Shown here: piece after piece, positions 8,237 through 18,100 of the stretch
How positions within the stretch are numbered: the stretch's first letter is position 1
How the letters are laid out: the number at the start of each line of letters is the position of its first letter
Assembly: GCA_024278975.1 (NCBI GenBank)
Contig: JAJRSD010000015.1
Location: forward strand, 1 to 64,000
Origin: Bacteroidota bacterium
GTDB lineage: Bacteria; Bacteroidota; Bacteroidia; Bacteroidales; Prolixibacteraceae
Length of the DNA stretch: 64,000 bases
Direction of reading: 5' to 3'
Translations under genes and position numbers: made by a program
Notes under the pieces: model-generated
What the model saw: the letters and a program-made list of their open reading frames with translations, nothing else
What the model was told of the DNA's origin: nothing
Databases searched by the model: none

Positions 8237-10843
8237 ATGATGGTCATAAAGAAATATCTGTTTGTATTGGTAACATTATTGAGTTTTATATTTACTCAAT
8301 ATTCATATTCACAAATGAATAATAAATTAAATCTGTCAGGTAAATGGAAAGTAACCTGGAATGACGGACAACACGGCCCGAACAATATCGACCAGTTTAT
8401 TAGAATAGACCCTCAAAAAGATATGGACCGATATATGGATGTTGATGTTCCGATGGACTTAAACATTGCAATGCAGAAAAAAGGTATTGTTGATGATTTG
8501 AATTACGGAGTAAATTATCTGAAATCGCGTTGGGTTGCTGAACAATATTGGCAATATTACAAGGAATTTGATGTACCAAAAGACGCTGTTAATAAAGCTG
8601 TAAAATTAAAATTCGATAGACTCGACTATTCGGCAACAATATTTTTAAATGGAGAATTAATTGGCACGCATAACAACGCATTTATTCCTTATGAAATTGA
8701 TGTTACCGGAAAAATAAAAGAGGGAACAAATACGATAACAGTCGGCATCGGAAGCGGACTTTATGCAGTAGCCGATAAAAATATGTTAGACTATAACCAT
8801 GCTGCAAACCTGAATGTTCATCTTAATAAACGTCATTGGTTACGTAAACCGCAATATCAGTTTTCATGGGACTGGAATCCGATTCTTGTAAATGTTGGTA
8901 TTACCGGCAATGTATCAATGTATTGGTTCGATGATGTGAAACTGCAAAATATTGCCCCCATTGTTGAAATGAGTGAAGACTTGTCATCGGCTGATGTTAC
9001 GGTCCGTTCATTTGTTGAGGGGGCAAAAGATAATGGCGATTTTACAATTGAAGCAAGCTTAGTTGATACTGATACAAAATCATCTGAAAAGATAAGTGTT
9101 GTTAAAGGTGTTAATCCTTATGAATTGAAATTAAAAGTTGACAATCCAAAACTTTGGTGGCCTGTTGGGCAGGGTTATCCTACTCTATACACTCTAAAAG
9201 TTGATATTTTAAAAGGTGGTAAAATTGTTGATTCAGGAACAAGAAAAATAGGATTCCGTAAAATTGAAGTTGACCAATCGAAACATCCTGTTGAAGGAAC
9301 ATATTTTACAATTAAAGTAAACAACCGTCCTATTTTTATGAAAGGTGGTAACTGGGTTCCTGCTGATATGATTTACAGTGAAGTTGATAAGAAACGAACT
9401 GAAGAACTTGTTAATCTTGCTGTAGATGCAAATTTTAACATGCTAAGAATATGGGGAGGAGGTCTATTTGCCGGAAACGAACTACTCGACCTATGTGATG
9501 AAAAAGGAATTGTTGTTTGGCACGACTTTCTGTTCGCCTGCTCGAAATACCCAGGCGACGATGTTGATTTTTACAATAATGTGAAAAGAGAAGTTACATG
9601 GGCAGTCAGAGAATTTGCATATCATCCGTCGCTAATTGTTTGGGGTGGAAATAACGAATTGGAATGGGCCTCGTGGGACTGGGGATATACACATGCCGGC
9701 AAAGTTATTCCCGATTATATTCTTTATCATCAACTATTTCCTACGATAATTAAACAGGAAAATCCTGCTATGTTTTATTGGCCAAGTTCTCCCTATTCCG
9801 AAAACAATATATCACCAAATAGTCCGATTACCGGCGACCAACATCCCTGGGGCGTGTCGTTGCAAAAAGACGGTAGCAACATGTGGGCTTATCGCGAATA
9901 TGTTGATAGATTTCCCAACGAAGGAGGAGTTCTTGGTGCCAGCTCTCCCGCAACCTTACGCGAATTTTTGCCTGAAAACGAAAGGTTTATTCGATCTTTT
10001 ACTTGGGAACAGCACGATAACTTAATGAATTTTATAACCGAAGACAAGGGGGTAACCTATCGTTTTGTAGAAGATTGGCTTGGAGTGAATTATAAAGATA
10101 TGAGTTTCGACGATTATATTTTTACCAGTAGCTTGTTACAAGCTGAAGGTCTGGCAGAATATATAAATAATTATCACAGGCGAATGTTCAGCAGTTCTGC
10201 TGCAATATTTTGGATGTTCAACGATTCGTGGCCTGTAACACATGGCTGGACTATAGTAGATTATTATTTACGCAAAAAACTTTCATTTCATCCGGTACGA
10301 AGAGCATTTAACCAAATAAGTGTTGTAGTTACTGCCGAAAACGAAAAGATAAACGTTTACGGAATAAACGAAACACAGGAAAAGTTGAAGGGAAAACTTC
10401 AATATGGTGTTTTTAATACAAATGGAGAATTGCCTCTCGACAAAACAAGAAATGTAACACTCCAACCCAATGCGTCAACACTAATTGCCTCTTTCGATAA
10501 AAGTATTTTCGAAAAAGCAGGATTCGATAATAGTGGCGCTTTTGCCGTTCTTGAAAAAAACAATAAAAACATTGCACAACACAGGCTTTTCCTTTCGCCT
10601 TTTAAAGATATTGCACTTTTAAAACCTGATATAAAAATTGATACACAAGGAGATAAAGTAACACTTACCTCTTCTGTTTTTGCGTGGGGAGTCTGCCTCG
10701 ATATCAATGGAGAATCGAACATTGGCGACAACTGTTTCGACCTTATTCCCGGTGTCCCCTATCCAGTTAATACAAACGGAGAACAAAATGTTTCCATAAA
10801 AACTACAGGGAACAACCTAATGATAAGTTTAAGAAATAAATAA
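8237..10843 (+). CDS. GH2 family beta-mannosidase
   Basis: An 868-residue secreted enzyme (signal peptide about 1-25, ending YSYSQ) with the full beta-mannosidase layout: jelly roll, Ig domain, TIM barrel, then C-terminal beta domains. WGGNNE gives acid/base Glu474. The nucleophile motif, usually SEFG, reads NEGG here, placing Glu562. MFNDSWPV, the conserved late-barrel motif of true beta-mannosidases, is present. It hydrolyses terminal beta-mannose, for example the core beta-mannose of N-glycans or beta-mannan ends. It is full length, unlike the GH2 at 1257. It is 44 bases after the restored PfkB stop and is followed closely by the NBR1-domain protein. Confidence 0.93.
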   Translation: MMVIKKYLFVLVTLLSFIFTQYSYSQMNNKLNLSGKWKVTWNDGQHGPNNIDQFIRIDPQKDMDRYMDVDVPMDLNIAMQKKGIVDDLNYGVNYLKSRWVAEQYWQYYKEFDVPKDAVNKAVKLKFDRLDYSATIFLNGELIGTHNNAFIPYEIDVTGKIKEGTNTITVGIGSGLYAVADKNMLDYNHAANLNVHLNKRHWLRKPQYQFSWDWNPILVNVGITGNVSMYWFDDVKLQNIAPIVEMSEDLSSADVTVRSFVEGAKDNGDFTIEASLVDTDTKSSEKISVVKGVNPYELKLKVDNPKLWWPVGQGYPTLYTLKVDILKGGKIVDSGTRKIGFRKIEVDQSKHPVEGTYFTIKVNNRPIFMKGGNWVPADMIYSEVDKKRTEELVNLAVDANFNMLRIWGGGLFAGNELLDLCDEKGIVVWHDFLFACSKYPGDDVDFYNNVKREVTWAVREFAYHPSLIVWGGNNELEWASWDWGYTHAGKVIPDYILYHQLFPTIIKQENPAMFYWPSSPYSENNISPNSPITGDQHPWGVSLQKDGSNMWAYREYVDRFPNEGGVLGASSPATLREFLPENERFIRSFTWEQHDNLMNFITEDKGVTYRFVEDWLGVNYKDMSFDDYIFTSSLLQAEGLAEYINNYHRRMFSSSAAIFWMFNDSWPVTHGWTIVDYYLRKKLSFHPVRRAFNQISVVVTAENEKINVYGINETQEKLKGKLQYGVFNTNGELPLDKTRNVTLQPNASTLIASFDKSIFEKAGFDNSGAFAVLEKNNKNIAQHRLFLSPFKDIALLKPDIKIDTQGDKVTLTSSVFAWGVCLDINGESNIGDNCFDLIPGVPYPVNTNGEQNVSIKTTGNNLMISLRNK

Positions 10844-10863
10844 AAAATTTGAATATAATTGCT

Positions 10864-12939
10864 ATGATAAAAAATCTATTATTTGTGATTCTGCTATTTG
10901 CCTTCAGTTGGACATTTGGTAAAAACGGATCGCAGTTCATTTCACAAACTGTACCAACAAATTTGGAACCCAACCAAACATTTACCGCTTCCATCACCTT
11001 TAAAAACACAGGCACTACAACTTGGAAAAAATCTCGAAATTACAACTTGGGATCACAAAGTCCGCAAGATAATTCTTTATGGGGCGTTGGCAGGGTTTAT
11101 CTACCTCGCGATGTAACTCCCGGTGAGCAAGTTACATTTTCAAAAAGTTTTAAGGCTCCCGGCACTGCCGATTTATATGGTTATTCTTTTCAATGGCAAA
11201 TGGTTCAGGATGGAGTGGAGTGGTTTGGCGAAAAATCGGATAACCACATGATATTTGTGGGAACAGGTACTTTACCCGACAGTTTGATTACGAGTTCACA
11301 TCAGTTTTCTACATCAAACCATATTGTTGCAACAAGTATGTTTCATTGGTATGGCAAAAATAGCGGGCAATTGGTGAGTCCATGGATTCCAATTGAGGGA
11401 CGTGATAAATGGACAGGAGAAGTTCCTTTCTGGAAAACGATGATAAAACAGGCTATGGCAGCAAACATCGATGTATTTTATATTCTGGTAATTCCATCCA
11501 TGGAGAAGGCCCGATTAAATCTATTTAGGGCTCTTAACGAATTAAGAAGAGAAGGTTGGGACGTTCCAAAAGTATGCCCTTTTTTCGACCCGATAATTAC
11601 TTACACAATTAAAGGAGTTAATGGAAATGCAGCTACAAAAGAGGGTAAAGATGAGATAGTAGGCCATTATATAAGATTTTATAAGCAATATTATAGCCAA
11701 AACACCGACGAATTTGCCGATGATTTTATTTATACACTCGGCGGCATCCCGGTTCTGGATACGTGGCATGTTCACTTACATATCGATAATTACCAACAAA
11801 TGATCAGACAGGATATTGTGAGTCGTTTAAGAGCCGAATTTGGAGCAGAACATCCTATTTTTAATAAGAGTATTAGGATGATAACTACTGCAATATCTCC
11901 CTCGTTTACTTTTGCCGATGAAAAGATTCATCAATTTGAAGTCCAAGAATATTATATTGAAAAGGACTATAATAATATTAAGTCAGTTCAGCTTAAACCC
12001 GGCTATTGGGATCAAAATGTCCGTAATCCCGGTTATATCTTAAAAAGAGATGGAGGCAGCAAATATGTTAATGCATGGACAAAAGTTAATTCAACTATAA
12101 ACAGGGTATATATCGAAAGTTTTAATGAATACGATGAAGGTTCGGGAATATACGCAGCCAGAACAGATACTGTATATACTAAAACAGACGGGGGAATGAA
12201 TAATACAAATTCAGATATATGGTCTGCTGCAAACGACCCATACGAATACATAAAAACCACAGCTGCCGGTGCTGCCAAATTTAATGATAATGAAAAATTA
12301 AATGCAAAAATAATTTGGCATAATATCCCTGACGAAATGGGAGTTGGAGAAACTTTTAATGCCAAAGTTATTGTGCGAAACGAAGGTAATGAACAGTGGA
12401 ATGCTGCCAATAACTTTAAGTTTGGGCAACAAGACAGCGACCCCGCAATATTTGGTTCAAGCCGTTATTTAATTGATGATTCACAAAACGATATTCCCGA
12501 TTTTGGTGGAATATTCAGGGGAAGGGCGATGACATTTAATTTAGAAATTGTTGCTCCCGAGACCGAAGGAGAATTTGTAACCCACTGGGGAATGTTGCAG
12601 GAAGATATTGCATGGTTTGGTGAGGTAATAGAAAAAACGATTAAAGTTTCAGAAACTACTGATATTAGACAACAAAATGTTCAAAAATATTTTAATATCT
12701 ACCCGAACCCTGTTTCTTTAAACGAAACTATAGAAATTGATGGAACTTTTAATAAGCATGATAGGATTGTATTAACAGGTCTAAATGGGAATATTGTATT
12801 TGAAAAAGTAATTCAAAATAATACGAATAATCTTAGTCTGTATCTTCAAAAAAACAGTATTGTAGAAGGTATTTATATAATTCAAATTATCAGTAACAAT
12901 AGTATTCACACAAAAAAGATAATTGTTAATAATAAGTAG
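10864..12939 (+). CDS. T9SS-secreted protein: NBR1-like Ig domain, TIM-barrel-like core, second Ig domain
   Basis: A 691-residue secreted protein. The start is the ATG at 10864; a TTG five codons earlier is in frame but gives a worse signal peptide. After a signal peptide (about 1-20) comes a NBR1 (next to BRCA1)-like Ig domain (about 20-140), ending in the MVQDGVEWFGEKS block. The central domain (about 150-450) contains MFHWYG and a long helical region; it looks like a GH71/GH99-like or DUF5010-type barrel, which I cannot fix. A second, diverged Ig domain follows (about 470-570), then a T9SS C-terminal sorting domain with YPNPVS and a lysine-rich end. It is exported through the outer membrane and either anchored or released. 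The first Ig domain is nearly the same as that of the protein at 38345. Substrate unknown. Confidence 0.8.
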   Translation: MIKNLLFVILLFAFSWTFGKNGSQFISQTVPTNLEPNQTFTASITFKNTGTTTWKKSRNYNLGSQSPQDNSLWGVGRVYLPRDVTPGEQVTFSKSFKAPGTADLYGYSFQWQMVQDGVEWFGEKSDNHMIFVGTGTLPDSLITSSHQFSTSNHIVATSMFHWYGKNSGQLVSPWIPIEGRDKWTGEVPFWKTMIKQAMAANIDVFYILVIPSMEKARLNLFRALNELRREGWDVPKVCPFFDPIITYTIKGVNGNAATKEGKDEIVGHYIRFYKQYYSQNTDEFADDFIYTLGGIPVLDTWHVHLHIDNYQQMIRQDIVSRLRAEFGAEHPIFNKSIRMITTAISPSFTFADEKIHQFEVQEYYIEKDYNNIKSVQLKPGYWDQNVRNPGYILKRDGGSKYVNAWTKVNSTINRVYIESFNEYDEGSGIYAARTDTVYTKTDGGMNNTNSDIWSAANDPYEYIKTTAAGAAKFNDNEKLNAKIIWHNIPDEMGVGETFNAKVIVRNEGNEQWNAANNFKFGQQDSDPAIFGSSRYLIDDSQNDIPDFGGIFRGRAMTFNLEIVAPETEGEFVTHWGMLQEDIAWFGEVIEKTIKVSETTDIRQQNVQKYFNIYPNPVSLNETIEIDGTFNKHDRIVLTGLNGNIVFEKVIQNNTNNLSLYLQKNSIVEGIYIIQIISNNSIHTKKIIVNNK

Positions 12940-12967
12940 TTAGAATCAATTTTCTAGATAAGCAGTT

Positions 12968-14209
12968 ATGAACTCAAGAGAACGAATTTTAGTAGCAATA
13001 AATCATAAAGAACCCGACAGGATTCCGGTAGATATAGGAGCAACTCCAAGTACAGGGATTTCACTTGTGGCCTATCAGAATTTAATAAAACACATTGGTA
13101 AAGAGCATCTGAAAAGTTACACTTACGATGTGGTTCAGGAGGTTGTTCAACCCGAAATGGAGTTTCTTGATTTTTATGGAATTGATGTACTTGACATTGG
13201 TCGGAACTTTAATCAGGATCCTGATTATTGGCATCAACTTGAGCTAATTGATGGATATCCGGCACTCTATCCAAAATGGTTTAGTCCGGTTCGCCAAAAA
13301 GACAAATCGTGGATTGCCCACAACAACAGAGGAGAGGCAATAGGAAGAATGCCACACGGTGCTACTTTCTTCGACCAAATTGTTTTTCCGTATGCCGATG
13401 CTTTTCCCAATAACTATTCGAAGTTGGGCGATGCAATGAATCGCTCTGTTTGGGGAGGTTTCGGTTTTACTCCTTGGGATTGGGCAGACCAGCCAAATTT
13501 CTGGAAAATGTTACGCGAAAAAACTCTCGACCTAAAAGCAAAAACAGATAAAGCACTACTTTTTGGTGTTGGATGTAATCTGTTTGAATGGGGGATGTTT
13601 TTGCGTGGTATGGAAAATTTCCTGATGGATTTTTATCTGAATCCGATGGATACTCACCGGTTGCTCGATGCACTTATGGAGAAACACATGGATACAATTG
13701 CAAAAGTTTGTGACTCGGTTGGCGATATTGTTGATATCATAAAATTTGGCGATGATTTTGGAATGAACAGTGGCCCTTTTATTCCTGTTGAAATACATAA
13801 TGAGTTTTTTCAACATCGCGAAAAACAGATGTGCGAATATGTAAAGAGTAATTCGTCGATGAAAACGATGCTCCACTCGTGTGGTGGTATTTACGAAATA
13901 ATTCCGGGATTAATCGATGCGGGTTTCGAGATTTTAAACCCCGTACAAATTAATGCGGTAAATATGGAACCCGAAAAGCTAAAACGCGAATTCGGAAAAG
14001 ACATCACGTTTTGGGGTGGTGGTGCTGACACAAAAAGTGTGCTTAATAATGCAACCCCGCAACAGGTAAAAGACCACGTAAAAAGAAACATCGAAATATT
14101 CAATAAAGAAGGAGGATTTGTATTCAACACAGTTCACAATATTATGCCCGACGTACCACCGGAAAATATTGTTGCAATGTTTGAGGCAATTAAGGAATTA
14201 AAAAAATAA
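12968..14209 (+). CDS. URO-D/MtaA-like methyltransferase family protein
   Basis: A 413-residue cytoplasmic protein of the uroporphyrinogen decarboxylase superfamily, nearer to the cobalamin-dependent methyltransferases MtaA/CmuA than to HemE. It opens with MNSRERILVAINHKEPDRIPVD, the usual start for this branch. The zinc-type motif His303-x-Cys305 (HSCGG) is present. The downstream Cys expected in MtaA appears replaced: the late block reads TVHNIMPDVPPEN, where the family usually has a GC-x-x-P. There is no signal peptide, no neighbouring corrinoid protein and no haem gene, so haem synthesis is unlikely. A second family member lies at 27099. Function in glycan use is unknown; methyl-group handling from O-methyl sugars is speculation. 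It is the last gene before the 974-base susC leader. Confidence 0.82.
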   Translation: MNSRERILVAINHKEPDRIPVDIGATPSTGISLVAYQNLIKHIGKEHLKSYTYDVVQEVVQPEMEFLDFYGIDVLDIGRNFNQDPDYWHQLELIDGYPALYPKWFSPVRQKDKSWIAHNNRGEAIGRMPHGATFFDQIVFPYADAFPNNYSKLGDAMNRSVWGGFGFTPWDWADQPNFWKMLREKTLDLKAKTDKALLFGVGCNLFEWGMFLRGMENFLMDFYLNPMDTHRLLDALMEKHMDTIAKVCDSVGDIVDIIKFGDDFGMNSGPFIPVEIHNEFFQHREKQMCEYVKSNSSMKTMLHSCGGIYEIIPGLIDAGFEILNPVQINAVNMEPEKLKREFGKDITFWGGGADTKSVLNNATPQQVKDHVKRNIEIFNKEGGFVFNTVHNIMPDVPPENIVAMFEAIKELKK

Positions 14210-14349
14210 TATAGTGTAAAATATGTATTTGTCCTGATTTACTTTAGTTTTACGATAGGTAAATAAAATAAGAACTAACGGTAATCTTGGTGCAAATTAT
14301 CGTCATCATAAAGAAGATGATTTTACCTATAAAAAATAGTACTAGAAAA

Positions 14350-14527
14350 TTAGAACTCTACTTCTCGTAAAGTTTTTTGTCCGATTAAATCTTTTAACTC
14401 TTTAATAAGGCATTTATAAAGAACAAATGCTCTGGATATAGCATCGGAATTTTGGTTTTAATTGGTCTGGAAATTTAAGCATAGCATTTGCTATAGTTGA
14501 GTTTTTCAATGAAAAGAAAACACCAAA
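14350..14527 (-). pseudogene. Possible relic of a minus-strand gene (two overlapping open stretches)
   Basis: On the minus strand, one frame is open from 14527 down to about 14410 and reads protein-like text (KNSTIANAMLKFPDQLKPKF). A second frame is open from 14457 down to a TAA at 14350-14352 and reads AFVLYKCLIKELKDLIGQK. The two could be joined by a single frameshift near 14440. No start codon or upstream continuation remains. The composition suggests the 3' end of a decayed gene, perhaps a transposase, but I do not recognise the family, and open stretches of this length also occur by chance. Confidence 0.3.
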
Positions 14528-14714
14528 TTACAAGTCGAAATAGAGTAGTCATCCTTTTACAAAGCCTAAGCATAAGAAAAATATTTTGTCCTCGAACCCA
14601 GGAGCGCTCATTTATTAAAACCATAAAATATTAGGGATTTTTAGAGTTGGCTAAATCATAAAAATTATTCTGTTTGAGTAATAAAATGAGTAATTATTTC
14701 TTTTTACATTTTAA

Positions 14715-14726
14715 TTAAACGTTTTA
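14715..14726. promoter_or_regulatory. Candidate operator TTAAACGTTTTA upstream of susC
   Basis: A near-palindrome with a central CG, the style of LacI-family operators. Eleven of its twelve bases match the perfect palindrome TTAAACGTTTAA at 59739-59750, upstream of the other isolated promoter region. Similar AAACGTTT cores also occur inside genes, so this is tentative. Confidence 0.25.
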
Positions 14727-14832
14727 GTTGGTTTCTTTTAAAAAAATAGGTACTTTCAGACTTTAATTCTAAGGGATATTTCTACCGCTTACTTAATATA
14801 TTGAATTACAACTTATAATAACTAAACTGACA

Positions 14833-14865
<33 letters not shown>

Positions 14866-15054
14866 GGTTAAGTACGTGCATATCAACATGTAATTTATGT
14901 TTTAACGTTTTATATCTTGGATAGTTTTAGAGAAAAAACATAGAGTAAATTTTCTTTTTTAGAAAATCTGATTGTCCTACTAAACTAAAAACTTATTCTA
15001 ACTATTAGCGTACAAAAATACAATGCCAAAATAAAAATTAACCATTAAAAAAAA

Positions 15055-15105
15055 GGAGGTGCAAATGACTGATATTTAAACAAACATACTGGAGGGTGCT
15101 AAATG
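15055..15105 (+). promoter_or_regulatory. Direct repeat GGAGG(G)TGC(T)AAATG, 36-base period, in the susC leader
   Basis: Copy one (15055-15067) is GGAGGTGCAAATG and copy two (15091-15105) is GGAGGGTGCTAAATG. They start 36 bases apart. Each looks like a Shine-Dalgarno followed by ATG, but the reading frames close after four codons (ATG at 15065 and at 15103). They could be paired activator sites just upstream of a promoter or short leader peptides; the sequence does not decide. Confidence 0.45.
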
Positions 15106-15114
15106 CCAACCAGA

Positions 15115-15122
15115 TAATTTTG
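15115..15122 (+). promoter_or_regulatory. Possible -7 box TAATTTTG for the susC operon
   Basis: Matches the Bacteroidota TAnnTTTG consensus and would start a transcript near 15129, with the hairpin at its 5' end. No TTTG lies at the usual distance upstream, so this would have to be an activator-dependent promoter. The direct repeats directly upstream fit that idea. Weak on its own. Confidence 0.3.
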
Positions 15123-15134
15123 TTTCGAAAAAAG

Positions 15135-15153
15135 TAAGTGAAATTATCACTTA
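15135..15153 (+). promoter_or_regulatory. Perfect 7-base inverted repeat 30 bases before susC
   Basis: TAAGTGA, loop AATTA, TCACTTA. It could form an RNA hairpin in the susC leader or be a dyad operator. No U-run follows, so it is not an intrinsic terminator. Confidence 0.5.
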
Positions 15154-15183
15154 ACGCATTATTAATTAAAACATTTAAATTTT

Positions 15184-18100
15184 ATGAAAAAAAAAGGTAT
15201 CAATACTTTTTTGCAATGCAGAAAAGTAAAAAAATTGTTATTACCAATGAAATTTGCTGTTATATTATTTATGGCTGGTTTCATTCAGGTTTCAGCGATT
15301 GAGTCTTATTCCTTTGATGATAAAAATCCTAATAAAGTTTTAGAGTCAACAACAGGGATAGATCAAACGAATGTAACAGGAACCATAGCTGATTCGGATG
15401 GTCAGATGATTCCGGGTGTTACAATTATGGAAAAAGGTACTACTAATGGGACAGTTACTGATATTGATGGTAATTTCTCCATTGTTTTACAAGGAAGTGA
15501 TCCTATTCTTGTTTTCTCATTTGTTGGAATGATTACACAAGAGATTAATGTAGGAGGTCAGTCTCAAATTAACATTACCATGCAAACTGATGCCATAGGA
15601 TTAGAAGAAGTGGTAGTTGTTGGTTACGGTACAATGAAAAAAAGAGATGTAACCGGTGCGGTTACTCAGGTTACAGAAGAAAGACTTTTAGACAGACCCG
15701 CCTTTAACGTTGCTCAGGCAATAGGAGGTAAGGTTGCAGGTGTAAAAGTTATTGAACGTTCAGGAGCTCCAGGTGGCGAACCAATGATTCGTGTACGTGG
15801 TACAAACTCAATTAACTCAAATAACGATCCTTTGTTTGTTGTGGATGGTGTAGTTGGTGTAGGAAATGCTTTAACCATGTTAAATCCCAACGAAATAGAA
15901 ACGATGGATGTTTTGAAAGATGCATCAGCAACTGCAATTTACGGTGCTCGTGGAGCAAACGGTGTTATTATTATAACAACAAAACGTGGTATTTCCGGCG
16001 ATCCAATTGTTGAATATAATGGTTATGTAACCCAAAGCACAATGAACAGAAAATTTTATGTTCTTGATGCTGAACAAATGATGTATGTGGTTACTCAATC
16101 ATGGATGAATGTTGAGAAATATGCATCTTCTCCAAACTGGCCTGCTCAGTTTGATCATTCAATTAACCCCTCGCCTGGACATAGTTATGCGCAAATGCCA
16201 CACCTTTTCGAACAAGGTAGTTATTCGATACCTTTAATGGGTGATGATGGACAGATGTACAAACCAAGATTTGATACCAACTGGGAATCCGAAATTTTCA
16301 GACCATCTACATCTACGAATCACCAATTAAATGTTCGCGGTGGTACTGATAAAGCCAAATTTGGAATATTTATTGGTTATGGCCTGGATAACGGATTATT
16401 GTTAGATTCAAGAATTGATCGCTATTCATATAAGATTAATGGAGATATGAAGGTAAATGATTGGTTGGATATTAGTGCCAACCTTGGTATGAACAAAAAT
16501 AAGGAGATGTTAAATGACGTTTCTTATTTTAGTGGGGGTATTGCCCGTGCCGCTGTTGAAGCCTATTCTATACTGCCAATAAAATATCCTAATAACGAAG
16601 ATATTTATGGTAGTTATGCTGGTGACTGGTCGTCTAATGCAGATTTCCCTGCTGGTGAAACTCCTCATAATCCGGTTCATATTACTAATGATACTGAAAG
16701 GGTAAACCACCGTACACAGGTAACAGGTGATGTTACATTCAATTTTAAGATTACTGATGATTTGACTTTTAAATCAAATCTGGCGTTTGACTCAAATTTT
16801 CTAAAATACAATGAATATACAGGTAAGTTAATCCAAAGTAGTACTACCGCTCGCGTTGCTACGAATCAAACATTCTACTGGCAAAACGAAAATTATTTCA
16901 ATTACAATAAAACAATTGGAGATCATTCATTTACCTGTATGGTAGGTTTGTCGTGGTCTAAGTACGCATACGAAAATGTGGATGCAAGAAACCAGTATTT
17001 CTTTGATGACTTTTATGCATGGCATAATTTAGGTGTAGGTACAGCTTCCAGACCTTATGTAGGGAGTGGAGACGGAGAAAGTTCATTGAATTCTTATTTC
17101 GCACGTGCCACTTATAGCTATAAAAATAAGTATTTGGTTACAGCTACCGGACGTTATGATGGTTCATCCAAATTTGGAACTAACTCAAAATATGGTTTTT
17201 TCCCATCTGGTTCAATTGCATGGCGGATTCTTGAAGAAGACTTTATGGATAACGTGGGAACACTTTCTAACTTAAAACTTCGTCTTAGTGTTGGGCAAAC
17301 AGGAAACCAGGAAATTGGTAGTTATGTTACTCAAACATTTGTTGGTTCAACCAATGTAGCTTTAGGCGATGCTGTTTATCCAGGACTTTACCCAGCCTCT
17401 ATGGGTAATCCCGATTTAAAATGGGAAACAACTACCATGTATAACGCAGGTCTTGATGTCGGTTTGTTCAATAGCCGTATTAATGCATCTCTTGAAGTTT
17501 ATTATAAGTTAACCGAAGACATGCTTCTGGATGTGCCACTACCACAATCTACAACAACAGGAAGTGTAAGATTAAATTATGGTGAGGTAGAAAACAAAGG
17601 AGTTGAACTTACCATCAATACACATAACATTAAGAGCAAAGACCTTAACTGGTTTACTGATATTACATTTGCTTCAAACCAAAACAAAATTGTTAAACTT
17701 GGACCAACAGGAGCAAATATTTATCGCGACTACTGGGTAGGTGGAGCAAATACAGTTCTTCAAGAAGGTGAATCAATTGCTTCTTTCTTTGGGCTAAATC
17801 GTTTAGGTGTTTATGGAACAGACGAAGCTTCTTTGGCAGCTCGTTATGGTTTTGTTCCTGGTGATACGAAGTACGAAGATGTAAATCAGGATGGTCAAAT
17901 CACTTTCCAGGATGATGGCAAAATTGTAGGTAGTGCATTTCCAATTTTTGACATGAACATCAACAATAATGTTAGCTATAAAAATTTTGATTTTAATATC
18001 GACATCCGCTTTTCTTACGGTGCTACAAAAGAGAACAGAACAAATCACTCTTCTGAAGACCGTCAGGCAATGGCAAATGGTAAAAATTCAATCTTAGATG

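Noticed and set aside
10350-10359. TAAACGTTTA palindrome
   Set aside because: It lies inside the GH2 coding sequence at 8237-10843, where the core occurs by chance in AT-rich DNA.
8237-10843. GH2 apparently lacking the nucleophile motif SEFG
   Set aside because: NEGG aligns at the right place (Glu562), so the enzyme is probably active.
14588-14604. TTCGA-containing stretch resembling a tRNA T-loop on the minus strand
   Set aside because: The flanking bases do not pair into a T-stem and no acceptor or anticodon arm is visible.
15065-15079. Mini-ORF ATG..TAA after a perfect AGGAGGT
   Set aside because: It is only four codons long and Bacteroidota use Shine-Dalgarno weakly, so I report the repeat but not a gene.
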